The notes beneath the pieces were generated by a model that worked only from the letters and a program-made list of their open reading frames with translations, did not search any database and was not told the origin of the DNA. DNA of 64,000 nucleotides from Cohnella silvisoli (lineage in GTDB: Bacteria > Bacillota > Bacilli > Paenibacillales > Paenibacillaceae): positions 215,647 to 279,646 of the forward strand of contig NZ_JAIOAP010000009.1 of the NCBI RefSeq assembly GCF_021190915.1, in the 5' to 3' direction. Below are positions 46,738 through 55,719 of the stretch, one piece after another; position 1 is the stretch's first letter; each line of letters begins with the position of its first letter. The translations under genes and the position numbers were made by a program.

Positions 46738-46902
46738 AGGCGCGCCCTCCGGAAATTGAAATACTCCCTCCGGACGGAGCCTGAAGGGAGTAACTTAGGT
46801 TTAGCCGGGTAAAGTAAAGAGTCCCTCTTTACTTTATCAGGAACGGCAGTCAGAGTGAATTCAATTTTTTCGGGGCGTAACCCCTAAAATATTCGGAAAC
46901 GG
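46738..46902. other. Intergenic region with two inverted repeats
   Basis: ACTCCCT (46763-46769) and AGGGAGT (46785-46791) can form a stem directly upstream of the kinase ribosome binding site. TAAAGTAAAGAG and CTCTTTACTTTA (46810-46836, three-base loop) form a perfect 12-bp stem. The latter may end the diguanylate cyclase message, although no T-run follows, or be an operator for the kinase promoter. Confidence 0.45.
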
Positions 46903-47937
46903 TTAATTATAGGAATCCGAGTAAACCTGCAGTTGATTTCTTCCCATCAGCTTCGCTTTATAGAGAGCCTCATCCGCGTGATGAATGATTAATTCCCGGC
47001 TTGACGTTTGGGACGGTATGACCGTCGCAACTCCCATGCTAATGGTAACATGATCGCTCGTTTTCGATGCTTGGTGCGGAATGTCCAGCAACTCAATGCA
47101 TTTGCCTAAACCCGCGGCGATTCGTACCGCGGTCCGTTCATCCGTTTCGGGCAACACGACGATGAACTCTTCCCCGCCGTACCTCGCCGCGAATCCGCCT
47201 TCGGGCAACTCGTATTCATCAAGCGCAGCAGCTACCCTCTTCAAACAGCTATCCCCTTCAAGGTGTCCGTAAGTGTCGTTATAAGCTTTGAAATAATCGA
47301 TATCGCATAAAATGACGGACATCGGCACCGTTCCCTGTGCTGCGCCTAATACCCACTCCTGCTCCAGCTTATCGTTCATGTAGCGACGATTCGCGATCCC
47401 GGTCAACCCGTCCAGATTCGCTAATTTAGACAAAAGAAGATTGGTTTCCTGTAGCTGCTGCTCGGCAAGCTTGCGTTCCGTAATATCGCTGCCTACGACC
47501 AGCACTTCTACCGTAACACCGTTCTCGATTATGGGCGTGACGCTGTTCAGATACGTATGTTCATTAAATCCCGATTCATACTGGAGGCATTCGCCTGCCC
47601 ACGCACGGTCATAAATCTCTCTAATATAATCATGCATCCTTGGAGGCATCACTTCTTCCATGGTCTTGCCTATGTCGGCTTGGGTCAGGCCGAGCATGTA
47701 ATACAATTTGCCGTCACCCATCGTATAACGATATTGACCGTTGATTTTCTTGAACTTAAACAGAATCCCGTGCTGCTCCCTCAATATCGTCATGTACTCT
47801 TTTTTAGTCGCCTCTAGTTCTTCTAGCGTTCGTCTGTATTTAGAAGCATCGCGAACAAGACGGCTTATCTTCAAGCCGCCCCAGATCAAAAATATGATTA
47901 TTACGACTGCAGTCGCTGCTATTCCCCAAGCATTCAT
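46903..47937 (-). CDS. Membrane-anchored PAS-GGDEF diguanylate cyclase
   Basis: Makes cyclic di-GMP from two GTP. The 344-residue protein has one N-terminal membrane helix (~6-24), a PAS domain (~55-150) and a GGDEF domain (~170-340). The active site reads RYGGEEF (GGEEF at 254-258), a functional variant, with DGLTGIANRR and CDIDYFKAYND conserved. The inhibitory RxxD site usually found just before the motif is absent, so product feedback may be missing. ATG at 47937 is chosen for GGGGGT upstream; an in-frame start at 47985 would add residues before the membrane helix. It stands alone between loci E and F; any link to glycan sensing is inference. Confidence 0.92.
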   Translation of the reverse strand: MNAWGIAATAVVIIIFLIWGGLKISRLVRDASKYRRTLEELEATKKEYMTILREQHGILFKFKKINGQYRYTMGDGKLYYMLGLTQADIGKTMEEVMPPRMHDYIREIYDRAWAGECLQYESGFNEHTYLNSVTPIIENGVTVEVLVVGSDITERKLAEQQLQETNLLLSKLANLDGLTGIANRRYMNDKLEQEWVLGAAQGTVPMSVILCDIDYFKAYNDTYGHLEGDSCLKRVAAALDEYELPEGGFAARYGGEEFIVVLPETDERTAVRIAAGLGKCIELLDIPHQASKTSDHVTISMGVATVIPSQTSSRELIIHHADEALYKAKLMGRNQLQVYSDSYN

Positions 47938-47997
47938 GAGATTACCCCCAATGTATCCCTGATATGCTTTCATAATTCTACACAATTCGACAAAAAG

Positions 47998-48090
47998 TTA
48001 GAAAATCCTCTGCTTAACAACAAAACCGGCTTTGCCGTTTTCGGGAAAGAATGTGCCATCCTTATACGCCGTCATCGACCCTTCCGCCAT
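47998..48090 (-). CDS. Possible small ORF or gene remnant upstream of the diguanylate cyclase
   Basis: A 30-codon frame (or 25 codons from ATG at 48075) ends at TAA 61 bp before the cyclase gene. It reads MTAYKDGTFFPENGKAGFVV and looks protein-like in composition. GGAAGGG lies just before the inner ATG, and a TATAAT overlaps the outer one. It may be a leader peptide or the tail of a lost gene; I do not recognise it. Confidence 0.25.
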   Translation of the reverse strand: MAEGSMTAYKDGTFFPENGKAGFVVKQRIF

Positions 48091-48104
48091 TATAATATGG
48101 TGCG

Positions 48105-48330
48105 AAGGCCAAAAAACTGCCCTCACCACCTTGAACCGCAGGGTCGAGACTTCGCCAAGGCCAAAAAACTGCCCTCATCACCTTGATCTGCAGCGTCGAG
48201 ACTTCGCCAAGGCCAAAAAACTGCCCTCATCACCTTGATCTGCAGCGTCGAGACTTCGCCAAGGCCAAAAAACTGCCCTCATCTTCTTGATCTGCAGCGT
48301 CGAGACTTCACCAAGGCCAAAAAACTGCCC
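48105..48330. repeat. 52-bp tandem repeat (minisatellite)
   Basis: Four full units begin at 48105, 48157, 48209 and 48261, with a partial fifth at 48313. Each starts AAGGCCAAAAAACTGCCC and includes CTGCAG and GTCGAGACTTC in the second half. Units differ by only a few bases. The 52-bp period is not a multiple of three, so it is not a coding repeat, and there are no spacers, so it is not a CRISPR array. Confidence 0.9.
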
Positions 48331-48355
48331 AGGTGGCGATGCCACCCTCGAATTG

Positions 48356-48390
48356 AAAAAAGCAAGCAACCGTGAATATCGGCGCTTGCC
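48356..48390 (-). terminator. Terminator of the locus F operon
   Basis: On the minus strand GCAAGC and GCTTGC, with an inner CG/CG pairing, enclose a short loop and are followed by TTTTTT. It lies about 40 bp after the stop of the last locus F gene. A separate small hairpin GGTGGC-GAT-GCCACC sits at 48332-48346. Confidence 0.65.
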
Positions 48391-48430
48391 TCTTGCTGAT
48401 CGATTAATCATTTTCTCTTAGCTTAGACTT

Positions 48431-50425
48431 CTAGTCCTTCAGTACAATGACTCCGTGGATCGATAAACTCGGTACGATAACATTTACCGCCCCTTCCTCC
48501 CATTCCCACTTCAGCTCCGTTCTATCCGGTTCCCACATCACGTTGGCGGGACGAATATCCGTCAGGATTCGAACGCATATCGGTCCGATCGGAGGCACGT
48601 ATTCAACAAAAGCCCTTCGGTTCGAAACCGGAATGTTGACAAGGTTCATCAGGTGGACGCAGAGTTCCCCTTGAGAGGACCTGCGGATAGAAATATCTAC
48701 GCAGTAAGGCGCATCCGTAGTGACGATGGGGTCGGGGAACAACCTGGCAACGATATCCCGGACATAACTGCGCAAGAACGGATGGTGGGAATTATGGAAA
48801 CAGGTTGCAACCGGTCCAAATACGGCGGCAATTTCCCCCTTTCCATAAGAGGCAATTGTTGCTGCAACGGCTTCGTGCCGTTGGCGAAGGTGTTCTTCGG
48901 ATACCCCCGTACTTCTGACATCCAGGTAGGAGTGACGTCCATGCACCCCCTCCCCATGGTAGCGCATGGAAAGCACTTCCGCCGTTACGAGAGATACATC
49001 CTGCCATTTCCCCGGGCAGCCTACTTTCCCTTGTACGGATACGAGCTGTGCGTTAATTTTTGTCGGTTCTCCCTCGAAAAGTACGCCTAACGCTTCTTGG
49101 AACTGATGGGCGCAGCGTTGTCCAAGAAGCAGCAGCTTCCCCCCATCCGCAACGTACGCAAGAACTCGCTTCCGAAAGCTCTCGATCAGTAAATGGGAAT
49201 CCGGAATGACCAACAACGGGAATTTCTCCAGATTGTCCATCAACATGTGCTCGGACAGCACATCAACGGAATAGTGCGACTCCAGAAGCGCATGCAGAGC
49301 CCCTTCCAGTTCAATAAGCGGTGTGTCCCACCACGTGTAAACGCGATCCGACTTGTCGAATTGACTTTCGCTGGAATGCAGAAGCGCGATCTGGGGTACC
49401 GATGTGCTGCGATGTGAAATCTCCTTGCGCATAAGGCAGAATTGTGCCGTTTCGCTTGCGACATTCATAATTTCATCGCTAATATAACCGGATCGCGTCG
49501 GCAGAAAGTACACCATGAATCCGCCGCCGTGCATGAGCACGACAGCCGCCTCTTGCATGAGCTGAACGGGTGTCTTTAACAGCTCCTCCTGGTCTTTGGC
49601 CGTATCAAACCCCCACGCTTGCAGCTCCCACGGCATGCCTGTGTTGGTCAAGTATCGCGTTTCGGTCCGCGCGCGATCGACGGATAGCATCGGATCGAAA
49701 TCGCCGGATATATAGTCGACATCCGTTTCGACCGGCTTTGGACTCATCGTCGTGTACGCCCAGTTGCTCGCCACCTGAACGCCGGGTTTCAGCTCGTGCA
49801 ACGCTTGCGTCCAATGACCGAGGTAACGCTCGAAATGGGCTCTGTGGAAATTTTTCCACGCCAGCCACCGCTCGTCCGAGCGGTTCTTCGGGGCATCGTC
49901 CCATCCCGTCTCTTGCTTCCACGCTGCCAATGCCGCCTCCGAATAATCCAGCTTGGCTCCCCAGCACTCGCCATCCAGCCATACGCTGTCGATATCGTAT
50001 AGATCAACGACTTCCGCCAATTGCGGAATGAGCAGTTCATCAACGTAAGGACCAAAAACGCTGGTTGCCTCTGGATCCGTCTTGCCTTCCGCATCTACGC
50101 TTGCCCATTCAGGATGTTCGCGAACGGCCAAATGATCGACTATACCCGAGTAATGAATGCCGAGGCCGATTCCATGCCGCCGAGTCGCTTTGCGCCAAAT
50201 GGCCAAAGAATCTTTGACGATGCCTCGAGAAGCCCAGCCTACTTGCGTTGGAAATCCGGCATATCCCGGATGCCCTTTGCAATCATAGTGTACGAACTCG
50301 GGACGGACTTTCGTGAGAAGTCGTTCCACCATTTCTTCGCTTACGTCTGCCCCGAGACTTGTATCCTCTGCCATTGGATGTAAATCGAAGTGCAGACCAA
50401 AAAACGCGTTTTTCCGATCGAACAT
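48431..50425 (-). CDS. GHL6-type TIM-barrel glycosidase, candidate GH151 alpha-L-fucosidase
   Basis: A 664-residue cytoplasmic protein. Residues ~1-350 form a TIM barrel with HYDCKGHPGYAGFPTQVG (~46-63), typical of hypothetical glycosyl hydrolase 6 proteins, and SVWLDGECWG carrying likely catalytic acids. A Rossmann-like beta-galactosidase-trimerisation type domain (~370-560) and a C-terminal beta domain follow. From what I recall, GH151 alpha-L-fucosidases belong to this superfamily and the founding enzyme came from Paenibacillus. Its place directly after a GH29 fucosidase supports fucoside hydrolysis but does not prove it. ATG with GGGGGAGG upstream; 19 bp after the GH29 stop codon; last gene of the operon. 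Confidence 0.65.
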   Translation of the reverse strand: MFDRKNAFFGLHFDLHPMAEDTSLGADVSEEMVERLLTKVRPEFVHYDCKGHPGYAGFPTQVGWASRGIVKDSLAIWRKATRRHGIGLGIHYSGIVDHLAVREHPEWASVDAEGKTDPEATSVFGPYVDELLIPQLAEVVDLYDIDSVWLDGECWGAKLDYSEAALAAWKQETGWDDAPKNRSDERWLAWKNFHRAHFERYLGHWTQALHELKPGVQVASNWAYTTMSPKPVETDVDYISGDFDPMLSVDRARTETRYLTNTGMPWELQAWGFDTAKDQEELLKTPVQLMQEAAVVLMHGGGFMVYFLPTRSGYISDEIMNVASETAQFCLMRKEISHRSTSVPQIALLHSSESQFDKSDRVYTWWDTPLIELEGALHALLESHYSVDVLSEHMLMDNLEKFPLLVIPDSHLLIESFRKRVLAYVADGGKLLLLGQRCAHQFQEALGVLFEGEPTKINAQLVSVQGKVGCPGKWQDVSLVTAEVLSMRYHGEGVHGRHSYLDVRSTGVSEEHLRQRHEAVAATIASYGKGEIAAVFGPVATCFHNSHHPFLRSYVRDIVARLFPDPIVTTDAPYCVDISIRRSSQGELCVHLMNLVNIPVSNRRAFVEYVPPIGPICVRILTDIRPANVMWEPDRTELKWEWEEGAVNVIVPSLSIHGVIVLKD

Positions 50426-50444
50426 GTTTCCTCCCCCTTTCCCT

Positions 50445-51782
50445 CTACCGAACGCCCTCTATTTTGAATACGTAAGCATGCCGACAAGGAACGCTGTCTA
50501 TCGCGATTGCTGGCATTCGAATAAGCAGCTCTTGCGTCGTTTCCTCATACGATAAAGACTCATTCCAGCCCAGCATCGAGATCCGAGCATCTCCCGATAG
50601 TCGAAGGTTCTGCAACACCAGCTGTTTCCCCGGCCAACGCAATGCTATGGCGTAGAGCGTACCTTCTCTATAGGTATATCTAACGAACTCCGAGTCCTGG
50701 TTGTCCCGCCATTTATGCGTACCGAACACGGCTTCCCCGTTAACCTCTAACCAAACTCCCAATTGCGTCAACCGTTCTTCCATAATGACCGGAATCAATC
50801 CGTCGGCGGTGGGCCCGACGTTCAATAACAGGTTACCGCCTCTGCTTACCGTATCGACTAGAAGATGAATGACTTCTTCCTCCGTCATATAGTCGTTCAA
50901 GGTTTCGTTTCGGTTATAGCCGAACGAGGTTCCGATGCCCCGGCACTCTTCCCATTTCCATTCGCGGCTCATCTCTAATAATTGCCCTTCAGGCCCATAC
51001 CCGACTTCGCCGTATTCGGTCGTGAAGTAGCCGCCATGCTTTCCTCGCGTGTCCTTGCCCCACCGATCGTTGACCACGATTTCATCCCGAACGGACGACT
51101 CCGTGAACAGCCACTCCAAAAATTCCCGACTATGCCACACACCGCTTGCGTGCTCCCACTCCCCATCCGTGAACAACACCGATGGCCGATACGCTTCCAC
51201 CAATTGTTTCATTTGGGGAATCATATGTTTCAAAGCATACGCTTCGGGATCTTTGACATATAGCGGGTTAAACCATTCCAGCAGCGAATAATAGGCGCCC
51301 ATCTTTAGGCCCTTACCCACAACGGCGGAGCTCAGTTCCCCATATAAATCCCGATGGGGTCCGATGTCTACGCTGTTCCAGTTCCAACTATGCTGACTGG
51401 GCCACAGACAGAATGCATCATGATGCTTGGCGGTTAGCACGACATAACGTGCGCCCGAACGTTGGAACAATTGCGCCCATTGATGCGGGTCGAACAATTC
51501 GGCTTTAAATTGAGCTGCGAAATCCTCGTATTTAAACGACTCTCCGTATATCTTTTGATGAAAAGTCCGATATTGTCCGTTTTGTTGTCGCACGGCGCTG
51601 CCATACCACTCTGCATAGGCTTCCCCAGGCGTGTTAACGCTCGAACGTTTAGGAGCCCATGCCGGTACCGAGTAAAGACCCCAGTGAATGAATATTCCTA
51701 ATTTATAATCATTAAACCAAGCCGGGATCGGCCTAGCGTCGATATCCGACCACTGACGTTCGTTGCTATTTTTTTCTCCCAT
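50445..51782 (-). CDS. Alpha-L-fucosidase, GH29
   Basis: Retaining exo-enzyme that releases terminal alpha-L-fucose. The 445-residue protein carries the GH29 hallmarks: WFNDYKLGIFIHWGLYSVPAW (residues ~22-42, split by family-typical Gly/His), LTAKHHDAFCLW with the fucose-binding His pair (120-121), and LFTDGEWE with the nucleophile Asp206. Then comes a short beta C-terminal domain. It has no signal peptide, so it acts inside the cell on imported oligosaccharides. ATG at 51782 is chosen because TGGGGTG lies 7 bp upstream; GTG at 51791 is in frame but poorly supported. It follows the binding-protein gene after a hairpin terminator. Confidence 0.93.
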   Translation of the reverse strand: MGEKNSNERQWSDIDARPIPAWFNDYKLGIFIHWGLYSVPAWAPKRSSVNTPGEAYAEWYGSAVRQQNGQYRTFHQKIYGESFKYEDFAAQFKAELFDPHQWAQLFQRSGARYVVLTAKHHDAFCLWPSQHSWNWNSVDIGPHRDLYGELSSAVVGKGLKMGAYYSLLEWFNPLYVKDPEAYALKHMIPQMKQLVEAYRPSVLFTDGEWEHASGVWHSREFLEWLFTESSVRDEIVVNDRWGKDTRGKHGGYFTTEYGEVGYGPEGQLLEMSREWKWEECRGIGTSFGYNRNETLNDYMTEEEVIHLLVDTVSRGGNLLLNVGPTADGLIPVIMEERLTQLGVWLEVNGEAVFGTHKWRDNQDSEFVRYTYREGTLYAIALRWPGKQLVLQNLRLSGDARISMLGWNESLSYEETTQELLIRMPAIAIDSVPCRHAYVFKIEGVR

Positions 51783-51808
51783 GCTCCACACCCCAGATCG
51801 CTTTTTAA

Positions 51809-51841
51809 GAAAAGAAGCCTATAAGCGCACTTATAGGCTTC
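51809..51841 (-). terminator. Hairpin terminator between binding-protein and fucosidase genes
   Basis: A perfect 12-bp stem (GAAGCCTATAAG with CTTATAGGCTTC, loop CGCA on the plus strand) is followed on the minus strand by TTTTCTT. It probably sets a higher level for the transporter part of the transcript than for the two enzymes behind it. Confidence 0.75.
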
Positions 51842-51868
51842 AATAGTTTGTTTCCCCTATTTGTAGAT

Positions 51869-53554
51869 TTATTTCCCTTTATACTGCCTGTCATAAGCGA
51901 TTTGAGTCAGTTCCGCCAAACGGTCGTAGCCGACTTTCTTCAATTCGCTTACGTATTTATCCCAGTCCTTATCTACGTCCATACTCCCGGTTACGAACTT
52001 TGCAATGCTCTCATCCAAATACTTGATAACCGCATTGTTCAGCTCTTCCCATTCCGTCGCCTCGTCCTCCGGCATCATGAAGCTTCCGGGCATCGGTTGC
52101 TTCGGCCCTTTGCCTTCGTATTTAGCCTTTGTTTCGTCATACAATATTTTCTCATGATTCCATACGCCAGGCGTAACGACTTGGGAATTCCGCCAGTCGG
52201 ACGTCATGAACGTATTAAGACCGTTACCCCAAGTGAAATTGTTCGGCTGCTCGCCGCTTTTTTTGACGTTGTATTTGGCGGGCTTACCGTCAAGACCTAC
52301 CTCGCCTTCCTTCGCCTTTTCCCAAACGTCGCCTTCCGGACCGTACAGATTGTAGTCTCCGTCCATAAACAGCTGATAGATGGCATCGCCGAAACGCATG
52401 GCCAACTCGGGATTCTTCGCTGCTTTCGTGATAACGAAATTTCCCGTACCCATTCCGAAAGAATATTCTTTCGCGAAGGACACTCCTTTCGGCCCGGTCA
52501 AAGGAGGCAGCGCCACGTAATTTTCTTTCACGTTATTCGCTTCGCTCCAATCGACCCAACCCATCGCGCCGGAACCGACTGCCCCTAGTCGATTGTCTTC
52601 TTGGCTCGTACCTGCCAGAATTTTGAGTTTGTTGTCGTCTTCCAGCAAGAACTCAGGATCGATCAAACCGTCTTTATACAGTTTGTTTAAATATTTCAAT
52701 CCCTCTTTCCATTCTGGCTGTACCGGCGCTTGCACGACTTTATCATCCATGAGCGATAAGCGGTTACCGACCTCATTGTAGATGAATGCGTTCATCAGGA
52801 AGAAATCGATACCCCCTTGCCACGAAGCGCGAGTTAACGGAATTTCGTCTTTTTTGTGATTGCCGTTCGGATCATTCTCCTTGAAAGCTTTCATAACATT
52901 ATAAAATTCGTCGGTGGTGGTCGGCATTTTGAGTCCCAGATTATCCAGCCATTTCTGATTGATCCACATCTTATGGCTGTAGGTGCAGTGGTAACATTCG
53001 TTTATAGCCGGCAGACCGTAAATGTTCCCGTCTGGCGCCGTAATCGCTTTTTCGATGATCGGATTGTAGTCGAACACCTTTTTAGTCGCGACGCCATAAT
53101 CATCGATTAATTTATTCAAAGGCAGGAACAGTCCCTGTGAACCGTAAGCGATTTGCTGGGCATTGCTGATTCCCCATGACAAGATGACATCCGGCATATC
53201 CGAACTGCTTGCAAGGAGCAAGTTCAGCTTATCCCGATAATCTTCCATATTCGCTCTGACCCACTCGATTTTTATGTTGGTCTTCTCTTCGAAATACTTC
53301 GTAAACGAGTTCTGTTCCAAATCTCCGATCCAGCTTGGCGGGCTTGCCCATACCCGAAGCGTTTCCTTTTGTTTCGCGATCGGAAATGTACCGGGAGCAT
53401 TCAAATTGGATGCGTTGTCCTTTCCAGTTTCGGCCGCGCTCCCGCTAGTTGGACTTCCGGCGGCCTCATTATTTTTGGAAACCTTATTGCAACCGGCCAG
53501 TATGATGCTGAAACATAGAATGACGGTTAATAAATAAGCTAACGTTTTCTTCAT
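51869..53554 (-). CDS. Sugar ABC transporter solute-binding lipoprotein, LplA-like
   Basis: A 561-residue family 1 binding protein, about 100 residues longer than the other four here, as usual for the LplA/YtcQ group paired with LplB/LplC permeases. The signal sequence ends in LAGC with lipidated Cys22 and a Ser/Ala/Glu-rich tether. GGAGGGG precedes the ATG. It lies downstream of both permeases, the order usual for this group and opposite to loci C-E. With the two fucosidase-type genes downstream, a fucosylated ligand is likely. Confidence 0.93.
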   Translation of the reverse strand: MKKTLAYLLTVILCFSIILAGCNKVSKNNEAAGSPTSGSAAETGKDNASNLNAPGTFPIAKQKETLRVWASPPSWIGDLEQNSFTKYFEEKTNIKIEWVRANMEDYRDKLNLLLASSSDMPDVILSWGISNAQQIAYGSQGLFLPLNKLIDDYGVATKKVFDYNPIIEKAITAPDGNIYGLPAINECYHCTYSHKMWINQKWLDNLGLKMPTTTDEFYNVMKAFKENDPNGNHKKDEIPLTRASWQGGIDFFLMNAFIYNEVGNRLSLMDDKVVQAPVQPEWKEGLKYLNKLYKDGLIDPEFLLEDDNKLKILAGTSQEDNRLGAVGSGAMGWVDWSEANNVKENYVALPPLTGPKGVSFAKEYSFGMGTGNFVITKAAKNPELAMRFGDAIYQLFMDGDYNLYGPEGDVWEKAKEGEVGLDGKPAKYNVKKSGEQPNNFTWGNGLNTFMTSDWRNSQVVTPGVWNHEKILYDETKAKYEGKGPKQPMPGSFMMPEDEATEWEELNNAVIKYLDESIAKFVTGSMDVDKDWDKYVSELKKVGYDRLAELTQIAYDRQYKGK

Positions 53555-53668
53555 TCGTTGAACCCCTCCAAATTGTTTTTGTTTTTCCGTTACTAGAAAA
53601 CCTTAGCTTCTAATATAAATCCCATTTCAGAATTGCGCATCACCACCTTAAATAAAAAGATTGGCATT

Positions 53669-54565
53669 TTATCCTTTTATCGAGCCGATCATGATTCCCC
53701 GAACGAAATACTTTTGCACGAAAGGATATAGAAGAACGACTGGCAAACTGGAAACGACAATTAACGAGTATTTAAGCTGTTCCCGCAAATTAGCTCTTTC
53801 CGCCATTGCTTTTGTGTCGAAGCCCGCCATCATGCTGGGATCGATCTGGTTTTGGATCAAAATCGCGCGCAAAATCATTTGCAGCGGCATCTTGTCGTTA
53901 TCCTTCAGGAAAATCAAGGCGCTTTGGATATTGTTCCAATATCCGATCGCGTAAAACAGCGTATTAACGGCTATAATCGCGCCGGAAATCGGGAGAACGA
54001 TTTTTCGGACAAACGTAAAATCGTCGCACCCATCCAGCTTCGCCGCTTCTAGCAATTCTCGGGGTATCCCCGCTTGAAAGAACGTGCGGGTGATGATCAA
54101 GTTGTATACAGCCAGAGCCGAGGGCAGAATAACTGCCCATCGGGTGTTATACAAACTGAGTTGATTAACGAGCATATAGGTCGGTATGAGACCGCCGCTG
54201 AAGAACATCGTAAAGGTAAACAAAAACATGAGCGGATTTTTTGCTTTGAAATCCGGGCGAGACAGCGGATATGCCGCCAGCACGGTCAATGCTACGCTGA
54301 TCAGCGTACCGAAAACGGTATAAATCGCCGTATTGTAAAAACCTGTCCAAATTCCTTTGTATTGAAAGACCGCTTCGTAACCTGCCAAGCTGGGAAGGAC
54401 CGGCCATAGCCATACCTGTCCGGTCGTGACGGCCGTTGGAGAGCTGAAGGAGGAACTGACAATATAGATAATCGGATATAACGTAACGACTAGAGCGACG
54501 GTGAGCAGAAAGTTAATGAAAGCCGTAAACCATTTATCCCTGCGCGTTGTGTACAAATTGTCCAT
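53669..54565 (-). CDS. Carbohydrate ABC transporter permease, LplC-like
   Basis: A 298-residue membrane subunit with six segments and the EAA loop LEAAKLDGCDDFTFVRKIVLP. ATG preceded by GGAGGA, 13 bp after the partner permease. It belongs to the locus F importer. Confidence 0.93.
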   Translation of the reverse strand: MDNLYTTRRDKWFTAFINFLLTVALVVTLYPIIYIVSSSFSSPTAVTTGQVWLWPVLPSLAGYEAVFQYKGIWTGFYNTAIYTVFGTLISVALTVLAAYPLSRPDFKAKNPLMFLFTFTMFFSGGLIPTYMLVNQLSLYNTRWAVILPSALAVYNLIITRTFFQAGIPRELLEAAKLDGCDDFTFVRKIVLPISGAIIAVNTLFYAIGYWNNIQSALIFLKDNDKMPLQMILRAILIQNQIDPSMMAGFDTKAMAERANLREQLKYSLIVVSSLPVVLLYPFVQKYFVRGIMIGSIKG

Positions 54566-54578
54566 CTTATTTCTCCTC

Positions 54579-55547
54579 CTACCATAGACTGTTTTTGTTT
54601 ATCCGTTTGGAAATCGAATTCGCGAGTATGAGCAATGCGAAATTAATTAGCGAATTGAACAGGCCGATGGCGGAAGCATAGGAATAGTTCGGCAGGGATG
54701 CGGATAACCCCGTTTTATAGACATAAGTTGAGATGACTTCGGATGAATCTAGGTTAAGCGGATTTTGCATCAGGAAAATTTTATCGAAGAAACCTAGATT
54801 CATCACTTGGCCGACCGCCAATATGAAGGTGATGACCATTGTAGGCATAATGCCCGGTAAATCAATATGACGAATTCGCTGAAACTTCGACGCTCCATCC
54901 ACGACCGCCGCCTCGTACAATTCTTGATCGATTGATGCTAGAGCGGCGATATAGATAATCGCGTTAAAACCCGCGCCCTGCCAAATATTGGACCATGTAT
55001 AGACGGAGCTGAACCATTCGGGCTTAGACATAAACATGATCGGTTCGCCGCCGAAGAAACGAATAACGTTATTGATGATTCCATAATCCTGAACGGATAA
55101 AAATTGAATCAACATGCCCACGACGACCGTGACCGAAATGAAGTAAGGTGCAAATGTCGATAATTGGACCACTTTCCGAAAGCGTTTACTGCCGGTGTTG
55201 TTTAAAAGCAGCGCCAGCAACACGAAGATCGGAAACCCGACAAGCAGCGTGTAAAAGCAAACCTCGACCGTATTCCAGATAATCTCTCCGGCATCATAGG
55301 ATTGAAAAAACTTGTGAAAGTACTTGAGACCCACCCATTCGCTGCCATTGATTCCATCTACGGCTCTGAACTTTTTGAAGGCAATCTGCACGCCATACAT
55401 GGGAACGTACATAAACAGGATCAGCCAAATCAATGGCGGAACAATCATCAAATACAATTGATAATTTGTGATTAGCTCTTTTTTGAATAACCTCGAACGA
55501 TCCCGCTTTTCCGGAGTGGTTAACGGTCTTGCAATTGTTTCTTTCAT
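54579..55547 (-). CDS. Carbohydrate ABC transporter permease, LplB-like
   Basis: A 322-residue partner subunit of the locus F importer, with six membrane segments and the EAA loop YEAAVVDGASKFQRIRHIDLP. AGGAGC precedes the ATG. It is the first gene of the permease/permease/binding protein/GH29/GHL6 group. The 235-bp gap upstream, which includes the terminator of the regulator gene, should contain the operon promoter. Confidence 0.93.
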   Translation of the reverse strand: MKETIARPLTTPEKRDRSRLFKKELITNYQLYLMIVPPLIWLILFMYVPMYGVQIAFKKFRAVDGINGSEWVGLKYFHKFFQSYDAGEIIWNTVEVCFYTLLVGFPIFVLLALLLNNTGSKRFRKVVQLSTFAPYFISVTVVVGMLIQFLSVQDYGIINNVIRFFGGEPIMFMSKPEWFSSVYTWSNIWQGAGFNAIIYIAALASIDQELYEAAVVDGASKFQRIRHIDLPGIMPTMVITFILAVGQVMNLGFFDKIFLMQNPLNLDSSEVISTYVYKTGLSASLPNYSYASAIGLFNSLINFALLILANSISKRINKNSLW

Positions 55548-55719
55548 AAATACGTGCTCCTGTCGTGATGAATTGGCAGCGCTCCCGGCTATCTCGAAAC
55601 AAAAGTAACATCTGAAGAAAAAATGAGAAAGTTGATCTTATCCCTTGAGCATGATTTATTCCTGAAAGAGGACAGTGATATTATCCCGCTCGCATGAAAT
55701 TGTTCGTCATCCTCGCAAC

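Noticed and set aside
48105..48330. CRISPR array
   Set aside because: Units are contiguous 52-bp copies with no unique spacers; it is a tandem repeat.
48178..48411. A 77-codon minus-strand ORF across the 52-bp repeats
   Set aside because: The repeat period is not a multiple of three, so each unit is read in a different frame, and no ribosome binding site precedes the start.
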